From Arcuatula senhousia (Eukaryota > Mollusca > Bivalvia > Mytilida > Mytilidae), in NCBI GenBank assembly GCA_963971305.1, contig OZ020303.1:16861184-16925183 (forward strand): 64,000 nucleotides of DNA, in the 5' to 3' direction. This document shows positions 34,961 through 64,000 of the stretch, in pieces. Each line of letters begins with the position of its first letter. The stretch's first letter is position 1. Below the pieces are notes generated by a model that was given only the letters and a program-made list of their open reading frames with translations, searched no databases and was not told where the DNA came from. The position numbers were made by a program, and so were the translations under genes.

Positions 34961-35236
34961 ATGCACTTCCGGTTACCCAACTGAACAGGAAGAGGAATTC
35001 CCACAGGTCTGAAAGTCGCTTAGGACGTAATGTTTGTACTGAACCACCCTACCAAGCTTCAAAACCTTCCCATGTACGGTTTCTGAGAAGAGCTTGGCGG
35101 AAATTTTTAAGTTTTTAAGTCCAACCCTAAACAGGAAGTAGAGGTTCGATAGGTCTGAAAATCGCTTATTACATACGGTTCGTCATACTGAACCATCTTA
35201 CCAAGCTTCAAATCATTCCCATGTTCTTCATTCATA

Positions 35237-36488
35237 TATACACTTGGCCAAAAGTTAGGGACCAGTAGCTTTTTTATTTCAAGTACCTTTTTAGATTTGT
35301 AATATTAGCAAAACTATAAAGCATAGGTAGAAAATTCCAAGTAAACTACTAATTTGAGAACATTTTGAAGACAACTTTATCACTGCATACCAAAAACACT
35401 CCTATAGCGGCCTGTGATTCCAATTTGAAAATTGTGGACAAAACACAAGAAAACTGATGCGAAAAAATGTTTGAGTTTGAAAGCTCAACAATGCCTGATG
35501 TAAATTACCAGCACATTGAAACCTTTTGAAAGATACGAGGAAGGCATTTGTTGACATGAATTCGGTTCACTTTGTTGGAAATGAGCAAAACATGGGCACT
35601 TCCGGTCACTTTTTAAAAATTGCCCCCAAATAACATACACGATAATGAAGGTTGTTGTTGAAGGCATTGGTGATAGTTTTTTATGAAAGGAGTACTAATT
35701 TTACTTGTATTACAACATTTTGGGTTATAATCGCTAATTGTCACCTTGCAATTACTGTAGGGTTTACTATCAGATTCACATTTTCGTCTTTGGTTGGTCC
35801 CGTTTAAGTCATTATCAGTCAACATCTCAACTTACGAAACAAAAAACCGTCAATGATGTGACCAACCCTTACCCTGGATGCTCACGCACGGATTTGAGTA
35901 ATTTTTACATGACAAATAGTGAAAAAGGGCTTATTTATAGAGATTTTAATATGAAAAAATGCAATAAAAGGAAACCACCCTAAGTCATTTATTGTCAGAA
36001 TGGGACCAAAACACGGTGAATTTACTACAAATTTTCCATATTTTGACTTGCAGGCCTGTTTTGGGCGTCCTTGCTCATTAGCACTTCCGGTTGCACATAA
36101 ACGTTGAAAGTGTTTCTTTATGGTCATACGTGTGCCATAGAATTTTTAAATTGTGCTCCATAACTTTTTACTTACAAATACCTACGAATGATTCAAAATC
36201 CTTCAGTTACTGATATACCATTATGAAATGTTTCCGTTAAATGAAAAAAATAGTCCACTGGACACGTGGAGACGGAAAGTTTGAAAAGCGAAACAAACTT
36301 GGTTTTTTAAAACATAGGGGAAGCATTTTTGCAACGTTAATTTAAATATCGGAACGTGCATAAATTTGGATTTTTTTATATTATACACCAATATCTATGT
36401 ACAACATCTTGGTTTATATAAGGTAACAGCTTACATACATTTTTAATCACTGAAACTTGGTGGTCCCTAACTTATGGCCAAGTGTATA
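35237..36488. mobile_element. 1.25-kb Tc1/mariner-like element, no intact transposase
   Basis: Inverted ends tatacacttggcc..aagttagggacca (left) and tggtccctaacttatggcc then aagtgtata (right), flanked by TA. It lies inside the RT element: flanks ttcattcaTA and TAtgaagcagac are contiguous in the neighbouring 52-bp repeats. No transposase-like frame was found, so it appears non-autonomous. Confidence 0.85.
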
Positions 36489-36612
36489 TATGAAGCAGAC
36501 TTCTTACGCACCTTTGCTTGCTGATTTGTTTCCTCATTCATATGAAGCAGACTTCTTACGTACCTTTGCTTGCTGATTTGTTTCTTCATTCATATGAAGC
36601 AGACTTCTTACA
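36489..36612 (+). repeat. 52-bp tandem repeat in the RT element (about 2.5 copies)
   Basis: The word tatgaagcagacttcttacg starts near 36489, 36541 and 36593, a 52-bp period. In one frame it encodes the motif H-S-Y-E-A-D-F that precedes the YIDD box in this element family, so it is a duplication of RT-element coding sequence. Confidence 0.8.
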
Positions 36613-37372
36613 ATCTCTTCTAGTAAAAAAAGACCGTAGACTAGCTCTCTCTTTCAACCTCACGTTCCGTTATATTGATGATGTCCTTTCACTAACAATT
36701 CTCGATTTGGTGACTTTCTCCATCTCATATATCCCCAGGAGCTTGATATGAAGGACAACGGATTCTAGGAAGTCGGCTACATATTTAGATCTACATCTGG
36801 AAATTTACTCTCAAGGGAGACTTTCAATAAGGCTCTATGACAAACGTGATGACTTCATCTATCCCTTCTTGTGTAGCAACATTCCGTCCGCTCCAGCTTA
36901 TGGAGTTTACGTATCTCAATTGATTCGTTACTCCAGAGCATGCGGGACTTACATCGATTTCCTTAGCAGAGCAACACGTCTGACGAAAAATTGCCTACAC
37001 AGGGTTATGTTGCTCTTCACTCAAGAAATTTTACGGAAGACAACATGCACTGATACACAAATATGGGATTTCGATCTCTCAGATGAGTGCAGATGTTGGT
37101 TTGTCAAAGGGTTTTGTTTTGTCTTCCTTTACCGGATTTGACACGCTGAATGGACTATTGGCAACGCGACGGGTAAGCTATAGCAAGCAGGAACTGCTTA
37201 CTCTTCCGGAGCACCGGAGTTCACTCTTGTTTCGACTGGAGTTCGCGTTGTTGATTGATATTCAGTATTTTGTGTTTCCATGTTGTTTTGTTTTTGTCCC
37301 GTTCTTGTTGGTGTTTACTGGTTTTGTCTCTGCCTTTTCGGACTTTTGACATTCGGATACCGCCATTTTTTC
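36489..37372 (+). pseudogene. reverse-transcriptase element (YIDD family), copy 2, broken
   Basis: Plus-strand fragments encode LTFRYIDDVLSL, with the RT catalytic Y-x-D-D box, then LYDKRDDFIYPFLCSNIPSA, PAYGVYVSQLIRYSRACGTY, and further on SYSKQELLTLPEHRSSL. At least two frameshifts/stops (about 36750 and 36860) inactivate it. The 5' side is truncated and contains the mariner-like insertion. Same family as 25560-26150. Confidence 0.8.
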
Positions 37373-37689
37373 AGGTTCTGAGAAAAGCTTGACGGAAATG
37401 TTAAAAGTCACATTTTCATATCGCCATTCGGTCCAACCTCAAACAGGAAGTAGAGGTCTGACAGGTCTGAAAGTCAAGAAGGACGTAAAGTTTGTCGTAC
37501 TTAACCATCCTATCAAGTTTCAAATCATTCCCATCTACGGTTTCTGAGAAAAGTTTGACGTAAATTTGTATGGACATAAGTAAAACTCCTCGGGGGCATA
37601 CAGATAATAAGCAGCTAGTAACAGATATTTGCAAATCTGGATAAAAGCAGACAGGGATTTGCACAAGTACTCCAATGCAAAAAATAAAT

Positions 37690-37760
37690 TAAACAATAGG
37701 CTCCCAGGAGCCTGATTCCCTCAACTGGTCCTTTAGGTAGTACTCCACAATTAATTTATT
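37690..37760 (+). repeat. solo 5' end of GCTCACCTGG family
   Basis: Contains aggctcccaggagcctgatt, matching the 5' end of the element at 38850 (gaggctcccaggagcctaaa), but without the core that should follow. Confidence 0.6.
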
Positions 37761-38849
37761 TAGCTCATTTTTGCATGTGCTCGACGTTGACTATTTTGTC
37801 CCGGGTTCTTGTAATCGCTTAAACTGCTATTTGCACTTTAAACTAGGTGGTGTTCCAAACTCCGGGCATGTTTAGTCGTGTTTAGTGCCGTATTTGGTTT
37901 CTTTGTTGTACTCGTTGCCCCTAGCAACTCTTAACATTTGTCAAAAATTTGGGGACAAAAATACGCAAAAATCGGGGTTTTGTCCTTTTTTTGAACGTTG
38001 CCAGTAGTCGAGCTTTCGGTTCAGGTGAAACGTAACATGTATGAAATGAAAGCCCGAAAACAGTCCTTTCTTTTAAGACCAAATAAACCTATCCGACTTC
38101 GGCTCTTTTTTCCGCTAAAATTGTTCAAACTTAAAAATCTAAAAATAGCACATTTAAATTTAAGCCCATCCGCTGGTCACCATGCACAGCCGGAAGCGAC
38201 GCTTTATGATCATTGGTATTGATTTTTTCGAAATAATTCCTTAAAACAATAACCGTGGATCGTAATTTTTATATAACGGGTCCAGATTTTTTATTTGTCT
38301 TGTTTTAAGACCAAAACGAATCAATATTTTCATTTAACAAAAAAGTTCACAGGGGCCACATACGAAAACAATACTGCGAAAAAATCCTAATTGTGGAGTT
38401 ACTACCTTAGCTACAATAATGTAGCTCCTTTGACATCTTTGATTTGGCGGATCAAAGAGTTCAAAGGAGTTACATTATTGCAGCTACTGATCATTAGGCC
38501 GTAAGGGTCTTTTCATGAGGGGTCATCTCTCTATCTGCACTAATTTTCATTCTAAAAGCCAAATCATAAGACACTATTTTTACCTTTAAATGGTCATAAT
38601 GGAGTCATCTACAAGTTTCATGAAATGATCAACTTCATCTTGCACTTCATATATTTTTCCCAAACTTGTGAGATCTTTTAGCCTCAAAACTCTTCTTCCT
38701 TACCACATAAAATTGAAGGTGTGCAAGTTTGATAAAATTCTATCACAGCTTTTAAAAGTTATGTTACCGACATAAAGCCTTGATCTAAAGACCTCTCACT
38801 TTCTCTGAAAGCAAGAAACAAATTTAACCTTCAATTATGATATAAATAA

Positions 38850-40162
38850 CAAGAGGCTCCCAGGAGCCTAAATCGCTCACCTGGTCTTGATGTCAACCCT
38901 ATATTTTGTAGAGCTAAATGAGCTGAACATTTAAGCAAGCAACAGTTTTTTCTTTATCTACTATAGTTTTAATTCTATAGACCAAAAACACGAAAAACCG
39001 TTATTTTAGGGGCCATAACCCCTATAAGGGGTCATCTGACAACTTCAACCCTATGGAGACTTTTGTAGAGCTTTGTGCGCTGAACATTTAAGCAAGCAAC
39101 AGCTTTTCTCTATCTGCTATAGTTTTCATTCTAAAGGCCTAAAACATGAAAAAGGTTATTTTAGGGGCTGTAACCCCTATTAAGGGTCATCTGACAACTT
39201 CAATCCTATTGAGACTTTTGTAGAGCTAAATAAACTGAACATTTAAGCAAGCAACAGCTTTTCTCTATCTGTTATAGTTTTCATTCTATAGGCCAAAAAC
39301 ATGAAAAAGGTTATTTTAGGGGCCGTAACCCCCATTAAGGGTCATCAGACGACTTCCATCCTATGGAGACTTTTGTAGAGCCAAATGAGCTGAACATTTA
39401 AGCAAGCAACAGCTTTTCTCTATCTGCTATAGTTTTCTTTTTTTAGGCCAAAAACATGAAAAAACATCATTTTAGGGGCCGTAACCCCTATAAGGGGTCA
39501 TCTGACAACTTCGACCCTATGGAGACTTTTGTACAGCTAAATTAGCTGAACATTTAAGCAAGCAACAGCTTCTCTCTATCTGCAATAGTTTTCATTCCAT
39601 AGGCCAAAAACATAAAAAAAACATTATTTCAGGGGCTGTAGCCCCTATAAGGGGTCATCTGATAACTTCGACCCTATGGAGACTTTTGTAGAGCTAAATG
39701 AGCTGAACATTTAAGCAAGCAACAGCTTTTCTCTATCTGCAATAGTTTTCATACTATAGGGCAAAAACATGAAAAAAACGCTATTTTTCACCTTTAAGGG
39801 GCTGTGACCCCTATAAGGGGTCAGCTGACAACTTGGACCAAATGAAGACTTTTGTAGAGCTTTTAATGCTGAAGCAGTAGGGTGGCATCAGATTTCATCT
39901 ATCTCTTATACTTTTTGATTTACAAGCCAAAAACAGTAGTCTGACCCCCCTGGTCTATTTTTAGCAGCGGCGGCCATGTTTTTCGACGAATCAAAAATCC
40001 CCACATCAGTTCTGTGGGGGATACCCTGAGGTACCATCAGACCAAATTTGGTTTGAATCTGTTCAGCCGTTTCAGAGGAGAAGAAGTTTGAAGAAAAGTT
40101 AACGACGACGACGGACGCCAAGTGATGGCAATAGCTCACATGGCCTTTGGCCAGGTGAGCTA
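38850..40162 (+). mobile_element. terminal-repeat element with tandem core (GCTCACCTGG family), second copy
   Basis: 5' palindrome aggctcccaggagcct and cgctcacctgg; 3' hairpin agctcacatggcc ttt ggccaggtgagct. Seven core units of about 170 bp (gagctgaacatttaagcaag, caacagcttttctctatctg, cccctataaggggtcatctg), then a gacgacgacggacg tract. A related partial core lies at 38480-38620. Confidence 0.88.
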
Positions 40163-42835
40163 AAAATCTTGGCAGAATTTCACATAATTGATATCAATGG
40201 TAAATTATATAATTTTTTTTTACTATTTTCACAGCCTTTTAATTTTTGATAAATGCATCCCACACTGTGGAATTCAATTTCAGGTTTGGTGCTAATCTGA
40301 TCATCTATTATACAACAGTTTTGACAGTTTTCCGGCCCATTTTTTAAATTTATGCCACAGTGACTTAACCTTTCACTTATAGATCTCTTGCTCATCAGAT
40401 AAACAACATCTCTTTAAGTTTCACCCAAAACAAATGAAAGCTTTCAGAATTTTTTAACAGAAATCACTTTAAAGTATTTTTCAAAATATCAAGTCTCATT
40501 ATCATGCTATTGCAATCAAGAAAAATGTGTGAAGACAATTTCTTGTACATCAACTATGAATTGATTATTCAGTAAACAGGAAGTACGTGTAGATGACCAA
40601 TGAGCATGAAATTGCTAGAAATCATATTGCAATCTTTCAGATATTCCAATTTATTTATCTTGTGGCTATATATATATCATGTACTCTAAATTTTTATCTT
40701 GTGGATATACCAACACAAAAATTGGTACAAATTTGTAGGTTATGTTGCTGTCTTTACTCAGAAATTCTACTGCTTGCAGACAAATACTGGATATCTGAGT
40801 AGTAAAGGTGTTGGATATTCATATGGTTTGGTCCTCATGTGTGTTTTTGTTGTTTTTCTTTTGTGTCTATCCATTTTTGCCTTTAACATTAAACATTTGT
40901 ATGCCCCATTGGTACATTTTTGCTTCTTTCTAACTAGTTTAACTGGATAACCATGTCGTGTATAACCATGTCAAATTTAAATCAGAATACAAAATCTTGC
41001 AGTTTAAACATATACTTTATTTGAAAGCATGCACAATCAACATGTATTTACAACAGCACTAATGTAATATTAACCTATCAGAACAATGGTGATATCCAGT
41101 TTTGTATTTGTGTATTAAGTAGTGATTAGTAAACTTTAGTGAGAACAAGATGATTGTTGATGAACCCCAGAATACTAAGTGCAAAATTATCAAATAACCT
41201 AACACAACATTCAAAAATATACAATATTAAAAATTAAAAAGAAAAAAATATTAAAAAAATAAAATCCTCACTGCAAAAAAAACCATAAATAACAAATTTA
41301 TGTATAGATCACAGATGGTTAAAAAATAGTAAAAAAAAATAAAAACAAGAGCTAAAATGTCAACATTTCTAGTAACATTTGCAGTTCTTGTTCAAATTAT
41401 GTATATTCTTAATTACATGTACTTTGAAAGAGGTATTTTCCTATTTCATCCTTTATTAGAATTGTATTCAATACCCTTCTTTGCTTGGTATTATTTTCAC
41501 ATAAATATCAATTGCCTGAACTTGGCAAAACTAATACCACAGGAAATTTACATTCAAATTAAATACCATAATTCTCAAGTACATGTATACTTGTACCTTT
41601 AAAGTGCAGATAAATATCTTCAATAATACTTGTTACTTTTCCTTTCCATCAATGTTATTTTTGTTTTGTGTGTAGTATAATCTTAACATTAGTTAATTCT
41701 AGAGGAAACTCATTCAAACTGGAGATTAAATACTGCAAACACCACTAGAAATGCTGTCACCTAGTTCTTCACCTACCAACCCTAACAAGGTCAAATCCTT
41801 GACCTTCAAACCTATAAATAGGTTTTTGTGACAAATATCTCAGGAATTTGTCATTGTTTCTCAAGTCGTGTTTTTTCACTGGTTATGCCCTGTGTTCAGT
41901 AGAGTTATCTACTTGAGACATGTATGACCTTAATGGAGAATTCTGTTGTGAATCTTTGTCATGGAAACAGGATGTTTGATCATAAATTCTTAAATCTATA
42001 AAAATCTTGAAACCTTTCTTTTAGCTGAAGGTTTTTCAACTTAGTGTTTGAAACATTGAATGGTTCTTTTAACCATCAGCTGGTGAAATGACTTGCAGAT
42101 AAATAACCATGATGGTCCAATATCAAGTGTTAAATATTTTTTTTCATAGAAGCAATGTAATTAATATATCATGAATCCCCCTGACAAATCAACACAACAG
42201 ATTTTCTCCATCCAAATATCCTGCTGTTATATTGCACAAAAAATGCTAAGAAAATATTGTCTATAAACCAGAGTTTAACAGGAGTTTCCAGACATTATCT
42301 TAAAAACTGGCGTGAATTTAACTATAGTATAGTTGAGAGAATTCATCTGTATAAGTAACATTATATATATCTATGCCAAAATCCTCTTTGACCAAACAAA
42401 AGAAACAATATTGAGCATAAGACATTCCTTTTTGCAATGAATTTCTATAAAGAAAAATAACAAATTCAATATTTACATTAAATATTTCATTTAAGTGGAT
42501 TTTTTTTCCCAAGAAAAAAAAACTTATATTTTTTTATCTTACCCAAAAAACCTTTTACAGATATTTCATCTGACCTTTTTTAATTCATTCAATAAACACA
42601 TGCAGAAATTTATGGAACTAGTTTGTCTGGAAACTCAAACCAAAATAGTGATTACAATTAAGTATTCTTGTAACACTTAGTAGAGTTAGAATAACAGTAA
42701 CTAAGATGTTATCAAAACACTGCACAAGTGATGTAATACAATATACAGTCTCAGATAGCATGCAACATAGGCTATGATTAATTCTAAACATTCCTGTTGG
42801 ATGTTGTGGATATGATACTATTTATGTTGAAACGC
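40163..42835. other. intergenic, AT-rich
   Basis: About 2.7 kb with no recognised gene or repeat family. Some mono- and dinucleotide runs, for example A-rich sequence near 41220-41345. Confidence 0.5.
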
Positions 42836-43075
42836 GAGCCCTCCCAGTGACGCGACCCACCCTTTCCGCGAGATGTGAAAAATTTGGAGCTGCAGCCACA
42901 GCATTGTGGGATATTTTAGGAAATGTAAAATTTCCACTTGTGTTACAATGCTGTGTATTGCAGAGGTCCCCTAACGCGTTGGCCCTCCCCATCGCGATGC
43001 CAACCCCATATGTGTTGACCCATTGTGCTATGGGACATTCCCCGATAGCACATTCCCTTAACCCCATGACCTGAA
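42836..43075. other. GC-richer island with two hairpins downstream of transportin
   Basis: Unlike the surrounding AT-rich DNA, this block has several CpGs (acgcgttgg, tcgcgatgcc, gacgcgaccc). It has a hairpin with perfect 11-bp ends cacagcattgt / acaatgctgtg (42897-42955), with inner ggaaat/atttcc, and a second hairpin gtgctat..atagcac (43025-43051). On the minus strand it is open for about 80 codons after a CTTTTTCAG acceptor-like site. Function unknown. Confidence 0.5.
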
Positions 43076-43807
43076 AAAGATAGAAAAAACATTTTAAATC
43101 ACAATCCAACAGAGTATGAATTTTTTATTGGACTTTATTAATCTGTATGGTTTTTTTATTCTTTAATAAATACTTAAGATAATATGGTCTAATTTTTGCT
43201 AGTTATCATATTGGTGTCTTAATCAACTTTTTTACCGTCTGTTTATATTTAAGCTCATTTGGAAATAAATTCAGCTCATTGTACGAATACAAACAATCAT
43301 GTTCAATTATGATCATTCATTGTATGCTTAATCATTTCTGAATTTGCAAAACATTCATTTTGTGTCATTTCTTACCATTTTTACGATTAATAGGTTAAAT
43401 TTATATCAGTTAACAGCAAAGTTGTTTTAAAACATGAAAGAAACAATTCTCAAAGGCTGATGACATGTAAAATAATTCCAATAGTCAAAACTTGGTTGGT
43501 TTTTTTTTTGTTTGGTTAAAAATTATCAAAGTTGTCTAAATTCAAAATTGTTTAAAACAAAGTTCTTTTTCTTTTACTGCACACAATCGATATATCCTCG
43601 GTGCTGGATTTGGCTTCCCTGTTCAAACATTTTGGGTTCAAGTACTTTTCTTTCATTACCCTTGGTTTTTCGACCTTCCAATGTTTTGATTCAAATGCTG
43701 CTGATGAGAGGTTACTCCTTGAAATATGCATATTCAGCATAACCAAATTAAGAATAAACAAATGTGCTACATCAAATCCAAGAAAACATACCTTTGGAAG
43801 TCTTGAG
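43076..43807 (-). other. probable 3' UTR and downstream region of transportin
   Basis: Follows the transportin stop codon on the minus strand. Polyadenylation-like aataaa (tttatt on plus) occurs at about 43120-43135. The end of the transcript cannot be fixed from sequence. Confidence 0.4.
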
Positions 43808-62039
<18,232 letters not shown>

Positions 62040-63904
62040 CTAAAAATAAGTCAATAGAACAGTTTCGATAATATCCTGAATGCAACATTGTCTGAAAATA
62101 ATACATGCACCAAATATAATCTAGATTTAAAGATTATGTGAGTTTTACTTCTTTATTTCCACCTGCTTCTTCCAAGCTAAGAAATTTATTAATTGCAATA
62201 TTTATATGCAACTATTATTATCAGATTTTATAATGGAATGCACAATATTAATTTTAATGGGTATGATGAAGTGTAAAATGAATATTAACATGTAAAATAG
62301 GCATGGATCAGGTGCTGTATATTGATAAACATGAACGTAAAATACAGGTTAAAGAAATGCAGTCTTTATTTTCAATAACAATGAGCTACAACTAATAGAT
62401 TTTTTAGGTATATCATAAAAGAAGCTTTTATTTACTGGATCTATTTTCCATAACTATGACAGTATTAATTGATTTGTTGATTTTTATTTAGGAAAGAAAT
62501 GTTTCTTGAAGAAAAACATCTTAGTTTGCTGGTTAGGAAGTTGGTTGCTATATTCTATAAGCCATAATGGATATTTTTTGTTGTGCAAATAAAATGAATC
62601 AGTACTGAGTAGGTAACATGATGGTAGCATTTTTTACTGATTTGGAAGGAATTAATGAACAGACAGAAACAACTTAAGTAATAAATTCTGCTATTACATA
62701 ACAAATTGATGGTATCCATTGCAGACAGTCATGGCTGCCAATATCAATAGGTGCAAATAACTCACACAAAACAAAACTTTGTATAATGACAAACACATGC
62801 TAATAAATTGGTTAATAACCCAATGATTGCCTTCAATAGAGCAATGTTTTGTCGTAAATACCTCAGCATTTGGCAATGATCAGTAAACAAAGTTGTCACT
62901 AGCCCAGTAAAGTATATTACTGGTGATCCAGACATGTAGTCATCAATTCAAAAGATTTGCTTAATAGAAATTCTCCAGAGAAATTTTTGTTTGTCTGTCA
63001 GTCTGTTTCAACTATAGATTCATGGCATAAAAATTTGCTCTGTCCTTTTCCACAATTACCATGATATATGTTTGGTTACTTTAAAAATAAACATTTGAAC
63101 TTAAGCAATAACATTATTTTTTTTCATATTTTGAACTCTTAATTATCTTGATTGCATAGAAATCAACCAATGGTTTTAAAATTTCTTTTTAAGATTAATA
63201 CCATGCCTTTAAAGACTAATATTCAACAAATTTTAATTGTTTTAATTGCAAAGCAACATATATATCCTATGTAACCTAGTCTATACAATTTAAGTGTAGC
63301 CAAAACTCATCTTTCAATGTCTTAACACCTTAAATGGAAGAACAAACATTTATCAACAACAACTTCAAAGCATCCTTTCATCAATATTTTACCAAAAGAA
63401 TGTAAAATTGATGCAACCAATCCACACAACCACGACCTATTATTGGTACTTTATACAATTAAGAAGTTTACATGGGCAGGCAATTAAATCAATCAAGTTT
63501 AGGTTGTGGGAAAATCAATATTTCTCTTAAACCTTTATTGATTCTAACACAGAATTTACAGAGCCAATTTTCTATGTACATTTCCTATTGATAGACAAAC
63601 ACATTGATCAACAATTTGTTTTTAAAAACCTATTCACAACTTTCAGAACCATAACAATGGCAAAACAGGACAGCAGATTGATTTAAATTTAGATTCTGTA
63701 ATTTAACAATTTGAAGAGAAAAGCAGAACTAGTTCTATGTAAACTAAGCCACAATTGCACATTCAAATAGTGTAGTACTATTTCATGACCTGAACAGTCA
63801 GTAAGATTTTAATCAATAAGCTTCCCTGAAATTGACACTAGAAACAACATATTTATATGAATTCCAAGCATGATAAGTCCCAGATTACTGTGGGTATATA
63901 TATA
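62040..63904. other. TNPO1 intron, 5' part leaves the window
   Basis: AT-rich intron with no recognised exon or repeat; short inverted and A/T-rich runs only. Confidence 0.55.
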
Positions 63905-64000
63905 GATTATAACACAGGGTTTTCCATATCAAGTCCCATATCATTCCGAGACTCCCAGATTATGACACAGGGTTTTCCATATCAAGTCCCATATCATTCC
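63905..64000. repeat. 53-bp tandem repeat reaching the window edge
   Basis: gattat.acacagggttttc recurs at 63905 and 63958 (53-bp period), with tatcaagtcccatatcattc and gagactccca in the unit. It is unrelated to any transportin exon seen here. Extent beyond the window unknown. Confidence 0.85.

Larger units (their letters stand above)
34970..37670 (+). repeat. tandem-core repeat carrying a nested RT element
   Basis: Core units (aacaggaagtagaggt, aggtctgaaa.tcg, accat.ctaccaagcttcaa, tacggtttctgagaa) occur at 34975-35221 and 37370-37560. The unit broken at cattcccatg (35221) resumes with gttctgagaaaagcttgacg at about 37374. Everything between is inserted DNA. Confidence 0.75.

Noticed and set aside
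35613..36127. Possible transposase frames inside the mariner-like element
   Set aside because: The minus-strand frames show no DDE/D or helix-turn-helix pattern; element judged non-autonomous.

Overview
This 64-kb window is AT-rich, intron-rich metazoan nuclear DNA. Short coding exons sit in kilobase introns full of mobile elements. The terminally repeated elements with tandem cores and GAC/GGAC tails, and the protein sequences themselves, point to a lophotrochozoan, most likely a bivalve mollusc such as a mussel; this is inference, because no species marker is present. Most long open frames are chance or repeat-derived. The real coding content is two spliced genes, both on the minus strand, arranged head to tail.

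Gene 1 (881-28569, minus) encodes a Patched-domain / sterol-sensing-domain protein of the PTCHD3/PTR type. I recovered the start codon and 18 phase-consistent exons, 868 residues, 12 predicted membrane segments; the last exon(s) and stop lie beyond the left edge. Gene 2 (43808-62039, minus) encodes transportin-1/karyopherin beta-2. Here 18 exons give 747 residues from about human residue 156 to the stop codon; the first exons lie beyond the right edge. The two genes have no evident functional link beyond adjacency.

The most striking property is that tandem repeats in both genes are built from coding sequence at exon borders. Exon 5 of the Patched gene continues into 29 exact-period 83-bp copies of its own 3' part, so its splice donor is the start of the next repeat. 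The penultimate transportin exon continues into about 39 copies of a 46-bp unit made of the last 32 coding bases plus the splice donor. The transportin acidic-loop exon is followed by 103-bp copies of its 3' end and donor, and the next exon upstream has a duplicated splice acceptor. Three transportin introns also each hold one copy of a 58-nt element with invariant outer stem and internal loop and a compensating inner stem, as expected of a structured RNA.

The 15-kb intergenic region (28570-43807) and the large introns are mostly mobile DNA. At least seven elements share one plan (5' end, tandem core, GAC/GGAC-rich tract, 3' hairpin repeating the 5' end) while differing in terminal sequence; the plan resembles non-autonomous Helentron (HINE/pearl-like) elements. 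Other elements are a 1.1-kb foldback element with an 8-bp target duplication, TA-flanked MITEs, a 1.25-kb Tc1/mariner-like element nested in a reverse-transcriptase element that is itself nested in a repeat, and a 5'-truncated non-LTR retrotransposon carrying an hAT-like MITE. No rRNA, tRNA or CRISPR array was recognised.
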